NCBI GenBank assembly: GCA_023269695.1
Contig: JAHFPS010000008.1
Coordinates: 1-45,107 of the forward strand
DNA: 45,107 bases
Reading direction: 5' to 3'
DNA from: Rickettsia sp.
Lineage (GTDB): Bacteria > Pseudomonadota > Alphaproteobacteria > Rickettsiales > Rickettsiaceae
Of this stretch, positions 17,525-26,350 are shown in pieces. The notes under the pieces were generated by a model. The model saw only the letters and a program-made list of their open reading frames with translations, did not search any database and was not told the origin of the DNA. Numbering within the stretch: position 1 is the first letter of the stretch; each line of letters starts with the position of its first letter. The translations under genes were made by a program, and so were the position numbers.

Positions 17525-18408
17525 GTGGTAATCTTATCATCTTGGGTCATATTATCTTTCTCAGAATATATTATAAATAATGTTGCGGGGATTACTATCA
17601 ACGCTCCGTATAAAGTGCTATTTTCAGGAATTTCATTAAAAACAAGATATCCGGCTGATGCTGAAATGATTAGCTCTAAATATCTATAAGGAGCGATGGC
17701 AGTAGCGTCAACTAGAGCGAAAGCCTTTAATAGAAAGAATAAAATTAAACTGCCTCCTGATCCTAAAATAAATAGCAAAATAAATTCTGAAATATCAGGT
17801 GTTTTCCAATACATTATTGATGGTGGTATTGATATCAAAGATGTTGCTAGAGCAGAATAAAACAACATGCTAATCATTGATTCTTTTACTACAAATTTTT
17901 TGTTGATAATATCTAACGTGGCAAAAGATATAGCAGCTAATACAAAAATCAATATTTGTGGGTTAAAGTCACTAGCATGTGGTTTCAGAGTAACAACAAT
18001 TCCAATAAAGCCAAATAAAGTTGCTGCCCATCTTTGCCAAATAATATTCTCATTTAAGAAAAATACTGCCAAAACCAAGGTAAACAAAGGTATAGCCAGA
18101 CTAACAACTGTAGCAGTAGTTACTGGTGCAAGTTGTAAACCATAAGTCCAAGATGTCATACCAAAAAACAACAAAACCCCTCTTGCAATATGGACAAAAG
18201 GACGATTAGTGATTAGAGTTTGTTTCCCGTAATAAAAAATAAACGGCACAAGAATTAAAGTGCTAAAGAGAAAACGAAAAAAAGCTACCTCAAAACTATG
18301 TAGCCTGAATCCAAGATATTTTGCCGTTATATCATTAGTTACACTAGTTAGCAGACTTAATATAAACCAACCAATGCCAATAAAATAAGTGTTTAATTTA
18401 TTATTCAT
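17521..18408 (-). CDS. sam: S-adenosylmethionine uptake transporter, EamA/DMT family
   Basis: The 295-residue protein has ten membrane segments in two EamA repeats. It matches my recollection of the Rickettsia prowazekii SAM importer along its length: the TGIGWF-type start (here [14 protein letters not shown]), the [11 protein letters not shown] segment, [58 protein letters not shown] and [16 protein letters not shown]. Import of host SAM lets these bacteria methylate without making SAM themselves. The assignment rests on remembered family similarity, not a search. It heads a two-gene unit with the MFS transporter. Confidence 0.82.
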   Translation of the reverse strand: MNNKLNTYFIGIGWFILSLLTSVTNDITAKYLGFRLHSFEVAFFRFLFSTLILVPFIFYYGKQTLITNRPFVHIARGVLLFFGMTSWTYGLQLAPVTTATVVSLAIPLFTLVLAVFFLNENIIWQRWAATLFGFIGIVVTLKPHASDFNPQILIFVLAAISFATLDIINKKFVVKESMISMLFYSALATSLISIPPSIMYWKTPDISEFILLFILGSGGSLILFFLLKAFALVDATAIAPYRYLELIISASAGYLVFNEIPENSTLYGALIVIPATLFIIYSEKDNMTQDDKITT

Positions 18409-18584
18409 TATAGACCATAATTTTTTAGTTTATTTGTTTTTTATACTTAGTGTTTCTTATATTTAGTGTTATAGTATCATCATTGTTAGGTAAGTTTAAA
18501 AAAATCTTATTATCATTTGATTTCCAGATAAGAAGAATATATATAGTACAGCAATATATTTAAAGCAAGAGAAGGTTTATAGTT

Positions 18585-19298
18585 ATGATAAAAGTCGCAA
18601 AAAAATTAGGGATATTTCTGTTGGTAAGTTGTGCTAGTATTTCTAGTTTTGCCGATTATGATCCTAATAATGACTATGATGCTGATTATTATGAGAATGA
18701 AGGTAATCTAGTATTTAAGATGAAAGCAGTGGGTATAAAGTCTAGTGCAAAACAAACAGACTTTCCTAAGGCTATTGCCAAAAACCCAGTATCGATTGGT
18801 AACTTTGCCGAGAATGGTTACGGTTTAGAGGCGTCCACATCAATATTCTTTGCTAGTAATGTTGCTGCAGAGTTATCTTTAGGTTTAGATGCATTACGTA
18901 ATAAAAATATCAATTTAAAGAATGTGGCTTATAATTATGGCACTAATCCAGAATATGTTGCTAAAAGAAGAACTCTTTATATGATTCCATTGACGGTTAT
19001 AGGGCAATATCATATAGCTGCTTTTGGTGGTATCAGACCTTATATTGGTGCTGGTTACCATGGAGCTTATTTTATCAATAGCTCTAAAGGGTGTACAGTC
19101 AAAAATGGTCACGGTGCTGTGTTACAGGTTGGAGTTGATTTATATGCTAAGGATGATACATTGATTAACTTAGATGTAAAACAGTATTTTCTTAATACCA
19201 ATGTTGATTATAAATCTCCTTTAGTAAAAAAGCCTGTCTCCTCCAAAGTAAAGTTTAATCCGCTAATGATTGCAATAGGTGTTGGTTTTAGGTTTTAG
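18585..19298 (+). CDS. OmpW-family outer membrane beta-barrel protein
   Basis: The 237-residue product has a signal peptide (core about 8-18, likely cleavage after SFA 21-23). The mature part shows an OmpW-type eight-strand barrel: EGNLVFKMKAVGIK at the start, AELSLGLDALRNK, RPYIGAGYHGAYF, a GAVLQVGVDLYAKDDTLINL stretch and a C-terminal strand ending in aromatic GVGFRF, which is the outer-membrane sorting signal. OmpW proteins form narrow hydrophobic channels and are often surface antigens. AAGAGAAGG precedes the ATG. The upstream gap 18409-18584 probably holds divergent promoters for this gene and sam. Confidence 0.88.
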   Translation: MIKVAKKLGIFLLVSCASISSFADYDPNNDYDADYYENEGNLVFKMKAVGIKSSAKQTDFPKAIAKNPVSIGNFAENGYGLEASTSIFFASNVAAELSLGLDALRNKNINLKNVAYNYGTNPEYVAKRRTLYMIPLTVIGQYHIAAFGGIRPYIGAGYHGAYFINSSKGCTVKNGHGAVLQVGVDLYAKDDTLINLDVKQYFLNTNVDYKSPLVKKPVSSKVKFNPLMIAIGVGFRF

Positions 19299-19316
19299 GT
19301 CAGATGTAACTGTACT

Positions 19317-19620
19317 CAGGACGATTTAAAAGTCATAGAAAAAAACAGTATAAAAATCCAAAGCGTCATTGCGAGGAGGCGTGAAGCCCGAACGAAGCAA
19401 TCCATTTCTAATCACTTTTATGATTGCTTCGTCGCTACTAAAGTAGCTCCTCGCAATGACGTTTGTGCCTATAACTCGTCATTGCGAGCCACGAAGTGGC
19501 GTGGCAATCCAGGAAAACGATTAAATTTGGATTGCTTCGTCGATTCATGTTTCCTTGCAATGACATTTGGAAACTTATAACAATATCAAGAACCTATTCT
19601 GGTTAGCTATAGAAGTCTAT
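19317..19620. repeat. Two family A palindromes flanked by element ends
   Basis: CAGGACGATTTAAAAGTC (19317) is the left end also found on the element at 25830. Two A palindromes follow, 19364-19461 and 19477-19564, separated by 15 bases. The block closes with TGGTTAGCTATAG (about 19601), a family D end. Nothing else is seen between OmpW and trcR. Confidence 0.75.
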
Positions 19621-19689
19621 TGTTGACTTATCAGTTAGAAGAGACTATATTTTTTAGCAAATCACATATCAATATTATATTAGTTTACT

Positions 19690-20256
19690 ATGAGTTCACA
19701 ACAGAAATCACCTATACTGCCTAGAGCAACTGCTATTTGGTTGATTGATAATACTGCCTTAACGTTTAAGCAGATAGCTAATTTTTGTGGAATTCATGAG
19801 TTTGAAATTAAAGGTATTGCTGATGGTGAAGTATCCCAAGGTATTAAGGGCTTAGATCCCATTGCTGGGGGGCAGTTAACCAAAGAAGAAATAATACGTT
19901 GTACGAAAGATCCAGCTAGCAGTTTAAGGATTTCCGTTAATGTTGCCTATGATTTGGTAAATACCAAGAAAAAACAACAATCTAGGTACACTCCTATTGC
20001 TAGACGTCAAGATAAACCAGACGCAATATATTGGCTACTTAAAAATTGTCCAGAAATTTTAGATAATCAGCTTATAAAGTTAGTTGGTACTACCAAATCT
20101 ACCATAGAAGCTATCCGTGATCGTAGTCACTGGAACATGAAAAACATTCGCTCACGTGATCCAGTGTTACTTGGAATTTGTACTCAAGTGGAATTAGACA
20201 AGAATATTGAGCAAGCGAAAATTTTATCCCAGCAAGAAAAACCTCTAAAGATATAG
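19690..20256 (+). CDS. trcR: TrcR-like cell-cycle transcriptional regulator (DUF1013)
   Basis: The 188-residue protein matches the DUF1013 family: PRATAIWLIDNTALTFKQIA, FCGIHEFEIKGIADGE, KGLDPIAGGQLTKEEI, YTPIARRQDKPDAIYWLLKN and the C-terminal RDPVLLGICTQVELD. In alphaproteobacteria the family includes TrcR, a helix-turn-helix regulator associated with RNA polymerase on CtrA-type promoters. Two helix-turn-helix-like segments are visible (about 22-45 and 125-150). It is convergent with dnaB. Confidence 0.85.
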   Translation: MSSQQKSPILPRATAIWLIDNTALTFKQIANFCGIHEFEIKGIADGEVSQGIKGLDPIAGGQLTKEEIIRCTKDPASSLRISVNVAYDLVNTKKKQQSRYTPIARRQDKPDAIYWLLKNCPEILDNQLIKLVGTTKSTIEAIRDRSHWNMKNIRSRDPVLLGICTQVELDKNIEQAKILSQQEKPLKI

Positions 20257-20291
20257 GGTAGGGCAGTCGCAAAAATATCCTTCTAGGTTTT
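20238..20291. terminator. Possible bidirectional terminator between trcR and dnaB
   Basis: AAAACCTCTAAAGATAT (20238-20254) and ATATCCTTCTAGGTTTT (20275-20291) pair in 14 of 17 positions, with A-tract on one side and T-tract on the other. It overlaps the trcR end and separates convergent genes. Imperfect stem, so moderate confidence. Confidence 0.4.
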
Positions 20292-21791
20292 TTAGACATT
20301 TAGTTTCCCTGTAGTGTTTTTTTGTAAATTATTAAATTTTGAATATTGACTATCATAGTGAAGCTGAATATTGCCAACAGGACCATTACGATGTTTCGCT
20401 ATTATAATATCCGCAATATTATATACTTGATTTAGCTTACTTAACCACTCTGTGTGTTTTACATCACCCACCGAAGGTTCTTTACGGGTTAAGTAATATT
20501 CTTCCCGATAGATAAACATTACTATGTCAGAATCTTGTTCAATAGACCCAGATTCCCGTAAATCAGATAACATAGGCCTTTTATCTTCTCTAAGTTCGAC
20601 AGCTCTAGATAATTGTGATAAAGCAATTACAGGGATATTTAATTCTTTGGCTATAGCTTTTAACCCTTGAGTAATTTCTGAAATTTCATTTACCCTATTA
20701 TCCGATTTATTTATCCCTCTAATTAACTGCAGATAATCTATAAATAATATACCAAGATTATGTTTACGCTTCATTTTTCTAGCTCTAGTACGAATAGCAG
20801 CAATAGATAAAGCTGGTGTATCATCAATAAAAAATGGTAGGTCAGAAAGGGTTGTAACTTCTTTGCGTAATCGATTATAGTTCTCTTCCGTCACATGACC
20901 TGACCGAAGGGCAGATGAATTAATTTCAGTATGCATTGAAAGAAGACGAGTAGTAAGTTGCTCAGATGACATTTCAAGAGAGAAAAAACCTACTGATTGC
21001 CCTTCTTTTTCTTGCCCATTATTTTTCAGTTGCATAGCCTTACAACTATTTACTGCAAGATTTATAGCAAAAGCTGTTTTCCCCATTGATGGACGTCCAG
21101 CAATAATAACTAAATCTGAGTTATGAAAACCTGATAATTTTTCATCTAAATCAATTAAGCCGGTAGAAATACCTATTACATGATCGGCATTCTTCATTGC
21201 CCTGTTAATGCTGGCAAGAGATTCCGAAAGAGACAACCCAATTTTAACAAAGCTCTTATCATTAACTCCTTCACTAGCAAGGTTATAAAGTTTACCTTCT
21301 GCATGCTCTATTTGTTGACTTGAGTCATATTCTAAAGAGGAATCATAAGCATTATTAACTACCTCTTCCCCGATCTGAATTAAATTACGCCTTACTGCCA
21401 AATCATAGATTATTTTTCCATAATCTAGAGGATTAATTACCATCATTGACAAAGTGACCAGCTTATTTAAATAGTCACTGCCACCTAATTGCTGAAATAA
21501 TTCATCTCGTTCTAACATGCTTCTAAGCGTTATTGGAGTAGCAATTAAGCCTTTTTCTGTAATAACTTCAATAGAATTATAGATTTTTTGATGTATTGGT
21601 TCAAAAAAATGGTTTGGTCTTAGGAATTCTGAAACAATATTGTAATAATCATGGTTAACTAAAATCGCTCCTATTAACATTTGCTCAGCTTGAACGTTTG
21701 CCGGTAAAGTTCGGGCAATAGGCATGATTATACCTGACTCACTCAAGTCGCTTAATTTATCTGTTTTATCAATTGCTTTACTACGAGCCAT
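20292..21791 (-). CDS. dnaB: Replicative DNA helicase DnaB
   Basis: The hexameric helicase unwinds DNA at the fork. The 499-residue product has the N-terminal collar domain (AEQMLIGAILVNHDYYNIVS), linker, and a RecA-like C-terminal domain with Walker A GRPSMGKTAFAINLA, Walker B LGILFIDYLQLI, and the DnaB motif LKAIAKELNIPVIALSQLSR. Length is standard and no intein or repeat insertion is present. The gene begins about 20 bases after trxB and probably shares its transcript. Confidence 0.96.
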   Translation of the reverse strand: MARSKAIDKTDKLSDLSESGIIMPIARTLPANVQAEQMLIGAILVNHDYYNIVSEFLRPNHFFEPIHQKIYNSIEVITEKGLIATPITLRSMLERDELFQQLGGSDYLNKLVTLSMMVINPLDYGKIIYDLAVRRNLIQIGEEVVNNAYDSSLEYDSSQQIEHAEGKLYNLASEGVNDKSFVKIGLSLSESLASINRAMKNADHVIGISTGLIDLDEKLSGFHNSDLVIIAGRPSMGKTAFAINLAVNSCKAMQLKNNGQEKEGQSVGFFSLEMSSEQLTTRLLSMHTEINSSALRSGHVTEENYNRLRKEVTTLSDLPFFIDDTPALSIAAIRTRARKMKRKHNLGILFIDYLQLIRGINKSDNRVNEISEITQGLKAIAKELNIPVIALSQLSRAVELREDKRPMLSDLRESGSIEQDSDIVMFIYREEYYLTRKEPSVGDVKHTEWLSKLNQVYNIADIIIAKHRNGPVGNIQLHYDSQYSKFNNLQKNTTGKLNV

Positions 21792-21811
21792 AATTTTTTA
21801 TATTCACAGAC

Positions 21812-22744
21812 CTAATGGTTTAAAAACTTTTCTGCTTCTAAAGCTGCCATACATCCAGTACCAGCAGCAGTAACTGCCTGTCTAAAAATTTTATCTTGTA
21901 CATCTCCAGCGGCAAAAACACCTTTAATACTGGTTTCCGTTGAATTTGGTTTAGTAATAATATAATTATCACTATCTATATCTAGTTGTCCTTTGAACAA
22001 ACTAGTATTTGGCATATGACCAATCGCTATGAATATACCAGTACAATTAATTTCTCTCAGTTCACCTGTTTCAGTATTTTCCAGCTTGGCTGAGGTAACT
22101 GATTTAGGATTATCAGTACCAATAACTTCAATCAGCTTATGATTCCAAACGACAGATATTTTAGGATTTTTAAATAATCTCTCTTGTAAAATTTTCTCAG
22201 CTCTAAAACTATCCCGACGATGAACAATAGTCACCTGACGTGCATGATTAGTTAAATATAATGCCTCTTCAACAGCACTATTCCCTCCACCAATAACTAA
22301 TACGTGCTGATTCTTGAAAAAAAAACCATCGCAAGTAGCACAAGCTGAGATCCCATATCCTTTGAATTGTGCTTCGGAAGGAATATTAAGCCATTTTGCT
22401 TCTGCCCCAGTACATATTATAACGCTGTCCGCCCAGTAAATTATACCAGAACCAGTGGTCACCACTAAGGGTTTTTTTGAAAAATCTACCTTTTCTACAT
22501 AATCATAGATAATTTCTGCCCCAACATTTTTTGCCTGCTGGGTCATTTGTTCCATTAGCCAAGGCCCTTGCACAGGATCAGCAAAACCTGGATAATTTTC
22601 AACATCTGTCGTAATGGTCAGCTGTCCACCTGGCTGCATACCATGTAATAATATCGGTTTTAGTGCCGCCCTAGCTGTATAGATTGCTGCACTTAAGCCG
22701 GCAGGACCTGAACCTATAATAAGTACTTTAGTAGAAATAGTCAT
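21812..22744 (-). CDS. trxB: Thioredoxin-disulfide reductase
   Basis: The enzyme transfers electrons from NADPH through FAD to thioredoxin. Visible are the FAD motif IIGSGPAGLSAAIYTARAAL, the redox-active CATC in SACATCDGFFF, the NADPH motif IGGGNSAVEEA and the second FAD contact GVFAAGDVQDKIFRQ. ATG 22744 is preferred over the in-frame ATG 22762 because AAGGA at 22757-22753 has ideal spacing to it and the family starts at this point; the result is 310 residues. It starts just downstream of the hydrolase stop. Confidence 0.95.
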   Translation of the reverse strand: MTISTKVLIIGSGPAGLSAAIYTARAALKPILLHGMQPGGQLTITTDVENYPGFADPVQGPWLMEQMTQQAKNVGAEIIYDYVEKVDFSKKPLVVTTGSGIIYWADSVIICTGAEAKWLNIPSEAQFKGYGISACATCDGFFFKNQHVLVIGGGNSAVEEALYLTNHARQVTIVHRRDSFRAEKILQERLFKNPKISVVWNHKLIEVIGTDNPKSVTSAKLENTETGELREINCTGIFIAIGHMPNTSLFKGQLDIDSDNYIITKPNSTETSIKGVFAAGDVQDKIFRQAVTAAGTGCMAALEAEKFLNH

Positions 22745-22758
22745 AATTAATATCCTTG

Positions 22759-23631
22759 TCAAAAATCATCTAGCCAAGATTTTATATAATTAATTTGATC
22801 ATTGGTCATTAATGAAGGTACATGACCAGCATAATCGACAACAAAAAGATCAAACTCTTTGTTTTTTTTCATTTTTTCAATAGTAGATTGTTGTAAAATG
22901 TCAGACTTAGCTCCATGGATAACCAATAATTTACAAATAATTTTATTCCATATAGCCCACATATCAACATTTTTTTGCTTACTGGCGTTAGCACTCATAC
23001 CGTGTACTATACCAGGATCATAATTCATTTTATATTTTCCGTCTTGAGTCTTTATAAAACTATATTTGGTAAGATGCTCCCAATCTTCCTCACTACTAAT
23101 ACCAAATTGGCTATATATTAGCTTTAAATGTTGCTTGGCACTTGCTAAATCAAAAAAAGAGGGAGTTTGACCTGCATATTGACCAATTTTAACTAGAGGG
23201 GATGACGGAATAAAAGGACCTATATCATTTATAATCATTGCTTTGATAAGTTTGTGATATCTACTAGCTAGAACCATACCAATTATCCCACCCATTGAGC
23301 TACCAAGCCAAATACAGTTCTTAATAGCTAACTTCCTTAAAAGAAGAACTGTATCTTTTATATATACTGGATAATTATAATGTTCTTTCTTTTTAAAAAC
23401 ATCACTATTTCCGCGTCCTGGATAATCTATAGCAATTACTCGAAAATTATCACTTAATGCCATAGCGATTTTATCAAAATCATGACCATTCCTAGTCAAA
23501 CCATGGGCACAGACTATTACCTTTGTATTATTAGGATTACCAAACTCAAGATAAGCTAGCTTATGGCCTGGGATATATTGTGAGCCAAACCAATTAATAT
23601 AAGGTCCAACTTGGATTAATTTTTGTATCAT
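22759..23631 (-). CDS. Alpha/beta hydrolase
   Basis: The 290-residue protein has the oxyanion-side motif VIVCAHGLTRNGHDF, the nucleophile elbow LGSSMGGIIG (G-x-S-x-G) and a late catalytic histidine in VDYAGHVPSL; the acid is probably the aspartate in HGAKSDIL. It fits the lactonase/esterase-like group annotated widely in alphaproteobacteria. No signal peptide, so cytoplasmic. The substrate is unknown. It lies between an AEC transporter and trxB with short gaps, suggesting one transcript. Confidence 0.85.
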   Translation of the reverse strand: MIQKLIQVGPYINWFGSQYIPGHKLAYLEFGNPNNTKVIVCAHGLTRNGHDFDKIAMALSDNFRVIAIDYPGRGNSDVFKKKEHYNYPVYIKDTVLLLRKLAIKNCIWLGSSMGGIIGMVLASRYHKLIKAMIINDIGPFIPSSPLVKIGQYAGQTPSFFDLASAKQHLKLIYSQFGISSEEDWEHLTKYSFIKTQDGKYKMNYDPGIVHGMSANASKQKNVDMWAIWNKIICKLLVIHGAKSDILQQSTIEKMKKNKEFDLFVVDYAGHVPSLMTNDQINYIKSWLDDF

Positions 23632-23644
23632 CTACTCTAAATAA

Positions 23645-24574
23645 TTAATTTAAATCTCTTAAGAATATACTTACCATAACTGGTATATATATTACACTAA
23701 AAAGTAGGGAAAGAAATACGGTGGTAGCAACTTTTTCTGGATAAAATTTTTGTAAACTCGCTATAACAATCACATTTGCTGCCATAGGAGCAGTTGCAAG
23801 AAGCCTGAAAGCATTGTAATAATTCTCATCATACCATCCTAAAACAAATTTATCTAAAAGGATAAACATGTTAACTCCTATTGGATAAAATAAAAATTTT
23901 GCCAAAAAAGTGGCAAAAGTAAACTTTATGTCTATTTCAAACTTTTGCAAAGCTGAAAGAGCTAAACCAACCATAACCATACCAAGTATAGAAAATGATC
24001 CCCGCATGTTATGTATAAAATCATCCAGAAAATCAGGTAAAGTAAAACCAGCAAAACTAAATAAGCAACCAAGTAAAAAACCATTTAAAATTGGTAACTT
24101 CACAACTTTCAAGATACTTTCACTACTATTGGCAAAACTCCTAGCACAAATATAAAAACCTACAGAGGATTCAAAAATATTTACACCTATAACTGCCATC
24201 ATATAGATACTTAAAACATAATCATCAAAGAGAGTAGCAGCTATCGGCAGCATAAAATAACCACCATTAGCGGTACCGGCAGATAATGCTATAATGTTTC
24301 GTGTATGATCAAACCAATATCGTCCAAAAAAATAGTAGGAAAATATTGATAAGAAAGTGGCAATGAAAAAAACAACTACAGTAACGCTTAAAGCTGATAA
24401 AGTTAAAGTAGTACTGGCGGGAATAGCAAAAAAAACAATAGGAGAGATAAAATAGAATAACAAAGAAGCTATACTATCTCTTTCAACTTTAGAATATTTT
24501 CCTGCTAAAAAGCCAATTACTACACTCAGTAAAACAGAAATGGTTTTAAAAAAAACTATACTAAAAATTGCCAT
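23645..24574 (-). CDS. AEC (auxin efflux carrier) family transporter
   Basis: The 309-residue protein has about ten membrane segments. Typical AEC features are VVIGFLAGKYSKVERDSIAS after the first helix, FYFISPIVFFAIP, the mid-protein GTANGGYFMLPIAA and late APMAANVIVIAS, which includes the conserved residues of the crossover helices. Bacterial members move organic acids such as malate or malonate. Substrate and direction are not evident here. Confidence 0.85.
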   Translation of the reverse strand: MAIFSIVFFKTISVLLSVVIGFLAGKYSKVERDSIASLLFYFISPIVFFAIPASTTLTLSALSVTVVVFFIATFLSIFSYYFFGRYWFDHTRNIIALSAGTANGGYFMLPIAATLFDDYVLSIYMMAVIGVNIFESSVGFYICARSFANSSESILKVVKLPILNGFLLGCLFSFAGFTLPDFLDDFIHNMRGSFSILGMVMVGLALSALQKFEIDIKFTFATFLAKFLFYPIGVNMFILLDKFVLGWYDENYYNAFRLLATAPMAANVIVIASLQKFYPEKVATTVFLSLLFSVIYIPVMVSIFLRDLN

Positions 24575-24665
24575 GCAATAAAGCCAAAGGATATAAGATT
24601 CCTGTTTTAGTCAACCTTTTAGAAAATAGCAAATTTATTTTACAACTAATATAAATAAAATGTCT

Positions 24666-25544
24666 TTATTCACCTAATTCTTGTATTGCAAGACACAGAT
24701 CTGCTAATTGAGTTCTATATTTTTGCTTACCAAGATAGCGACCATTTAATTTAAGACTTTCAAAATCTTTGTTACTAGTAGGTAAATATTGACAAATCTT
24801 TACTAATTCTTCATCGCTAATAAAATGTCTCCTTGGTAGATCTATAGTACTTGCTTGTTCTTCCCGATAAGCTGCCATAATTTTCATTTTATTAATAAAA
24901 AACTCTGAATGATTATGGAATTTGACTTTTTGCCACGCCTTTTGTGCATCAACAATATAATTTCTAATATTAAGCAAAGATTTTATTTGCTCGTCATATT
25001 CATTTTGCAGATTATTATCTTGTATTATTGGTTGTAATATTTTGTAAACCGGTTCTAAATATTCAACATCCTTAATAGCATAATCTAACATATTAGTACT
25101 AATGGGACGCTTTAGCCAATCAGACCTTTGATAAGTTTTATCAATGTGAACAAAGCAAATTTTGCTACATATATCCGAATAACTCAAATGTTTACCAAAA
25201 TCACAAATACCAGCGGCAATTTGTATATCAAAAACATTTCTTGGCAATTTCTTAAATAAATGATAAAATATCTCAAAATCCTCTCTAGGGGCGTGAACTA
25301 TTTTAAGAACCTTTTCGTTCAAAAATATTTCGTTAAGAGGAGAAAGATCCAAATCACACAAAGTGTCAATTATCACTTTGTGACTATTGGTCATAATTTG
25401 AATTATGCTAAGCTGAGCAAAGTAGGTATTCTTACGCAAGAACTCAGTATCAACACTTATAGTCTTACAATCCAATAATTGTTGACAGAATTCATTTAAT
25501 ATTTTCTGATTATTAATAATCAGTATTTTTGAAGTATTAGTAAT
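24666..25544 (-). CDS. rnd: Ribonuclease D, apparently starting at ATT
   Basis: RNase D trims tRNA 3' ends. The DEDD exonuclease motifs are SVDTEFLRK, VHAPREDFEIFY and DYAIKDVEYL, followed by an HRDC domain from about residue 200 (RRHFISDEELVKICQYLP). The open frame has no ATG at its 5' end. TTG at 25475 would leave only eight residues before the catalytic DTE and no ribosome site. ATT at 25544 instead has AGGAG at 25556-25552, seven bases ahead, and gives an N terminus TNTSKILIINNQKILNEFC that fits the first strand and helix of the family. The resulting length is 292 residues. The start is inferred. Confidence 0.88.
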   Translation of the reverse strand: MTNTSKILIINNQKILNEFCQQLLDCKTISVDTEFLRKNTYFAQLSIIQIMTNSHKVIIDTLCDLDLSPLNEIFLNEKVLKIVHAPREDFEIFYHLFKKLPRNVFDIQIAAGICDFGKHLSYSDICSKICFVHIDKTYQRSDWLKRPISTNMLDYAIKDVEYLEPVYKILQPIIQDNNLQNEYDEQIKSLLNIRNYIVDAQKAWQKVKFHNHSEFFINKMKIMAAYREEQASTIDLPRRHFISDEELVKICQYLPTSNKDFESLKLNGRYLGKQKYRTQLADLCLAIQELGE

Positions 25545-25598
25545 TAAATTGCTCCTAATCTAACTAATTTACATTAGTATTTATCCATAGTAAACTAA

Positions 25599-25744
25599 CG
25601 TCATTGCGAGAAGCCACTGTAGTGGCGACGAAGCAATTATAAGTTGTCATTCCTGCATAGGCGGGAATCTAAGATCCCGCACCGAAGCAGGGATGACACA
25701 AAATAGGATTGCTTTGTCGCAGCAAAGCTACTTCTCGCAATGAC
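25599..25744. repeat. Family A palindrome with B in the loop
   Basis: CGTCATTGCGAGAAGCCACT at 25599 pairs with TACTTCTCGCAATGACA ending about 25744. The loop carries a B palindrome (about 25647-25698). A CATTAGTATTTATCC relic of the D end precedes it and a GAGTCGCTATAG relic follows. Confidence 0.8.
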
Positions 25745-25829
25745 AAAGTAATACTAGTCGAGTCGCTATAGTAGAGAGTAGCTTAACAGTTTTACAGCAC
25801 TTTGTCAAATTGGAATCCCTAAGATAAGT

Positions 25830-26067
25830 CAGGGCGATTTAAAAGTCGCAATTAATAGTAGAAAATACTAGTTTTACTTAAGTGAATAACCGTCATTGCG
25901 AGGAGCCGCTTCGCTGCGACGTGGCAATCCAAAAATTGCAGCAGCAAAAATAAAACAACAAGTTGTTTTTTTTGGATCGCCACGCCACTTCGTGGCTCGC
26001 GATGACGGTTATTCGTTTCTATAACCTAGTATTTTATATCATTAGTTGTGACTTTTAAACTGCCCTG
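25830..26067. mobile_element. MITE-like element with 9-bp target duplication
   Basis: The ends CAGGGCGATTTAAAAGTCGC (from 25830) and GTGACTTTTAAACTGCCCTG (to 26067) are imperfect inverted repeats. AAGATAAGT occurs directly on both sides (25821-25829 and 26068-26076). A family A palindrome fills the centre (about 25891-26006). Related ends occur at 19317, 28412 and 29666, so this is a family. No coding capacity; the responsible transposase is not in the window. Confidence 0.72.
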
Positions 26068-26091
26068 AAGATAAGTTAACCTATCAAATTA

Positions 26092-26350
26092 TATAGCTAA
26101 CCCGTTAATGTTCTGGATAATTCCTGCGTCATTGCGAGCAGTAGCATCGCTGCGACGAAGCAATCCAAAACATATGCTACAATATCTTCATATAAATTGG
26201 ATTGCTTCGTCGCCACTAAAGTGGCTCCTCGCAATGACGCTTGGAGATCATCTTTTCTCCTTGAATCAACATGCATACCGAATTATACTTTCACGATAGA
26301 ATAAAAAATGTAGGGTACTTATGCTCTAGAACTTATTTGGGTTAGCTATA
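26092..26350. repeat. D-bounded element enclosing an A palindrome and the inverted copy of the 10.2-kb unit
   Basis: TATAGCTAACCC (26092-26103) and GGGTTAGCTATA (26339-26350) form the ends. Inside, 26127-26318 is the reverse-complement copy of the unit at about 10219-10402, including the TACTTTCACGATAG spacer and the GTAGGGTAC end. The right D end supplies the TAG stop of fabG (26346-26348). Confidence 0.75.

Noticed and set aside
26108-26299. 63-residue ORF
   Set aside because: Translation of the inverted copy of the same repeat unit; no independent support.
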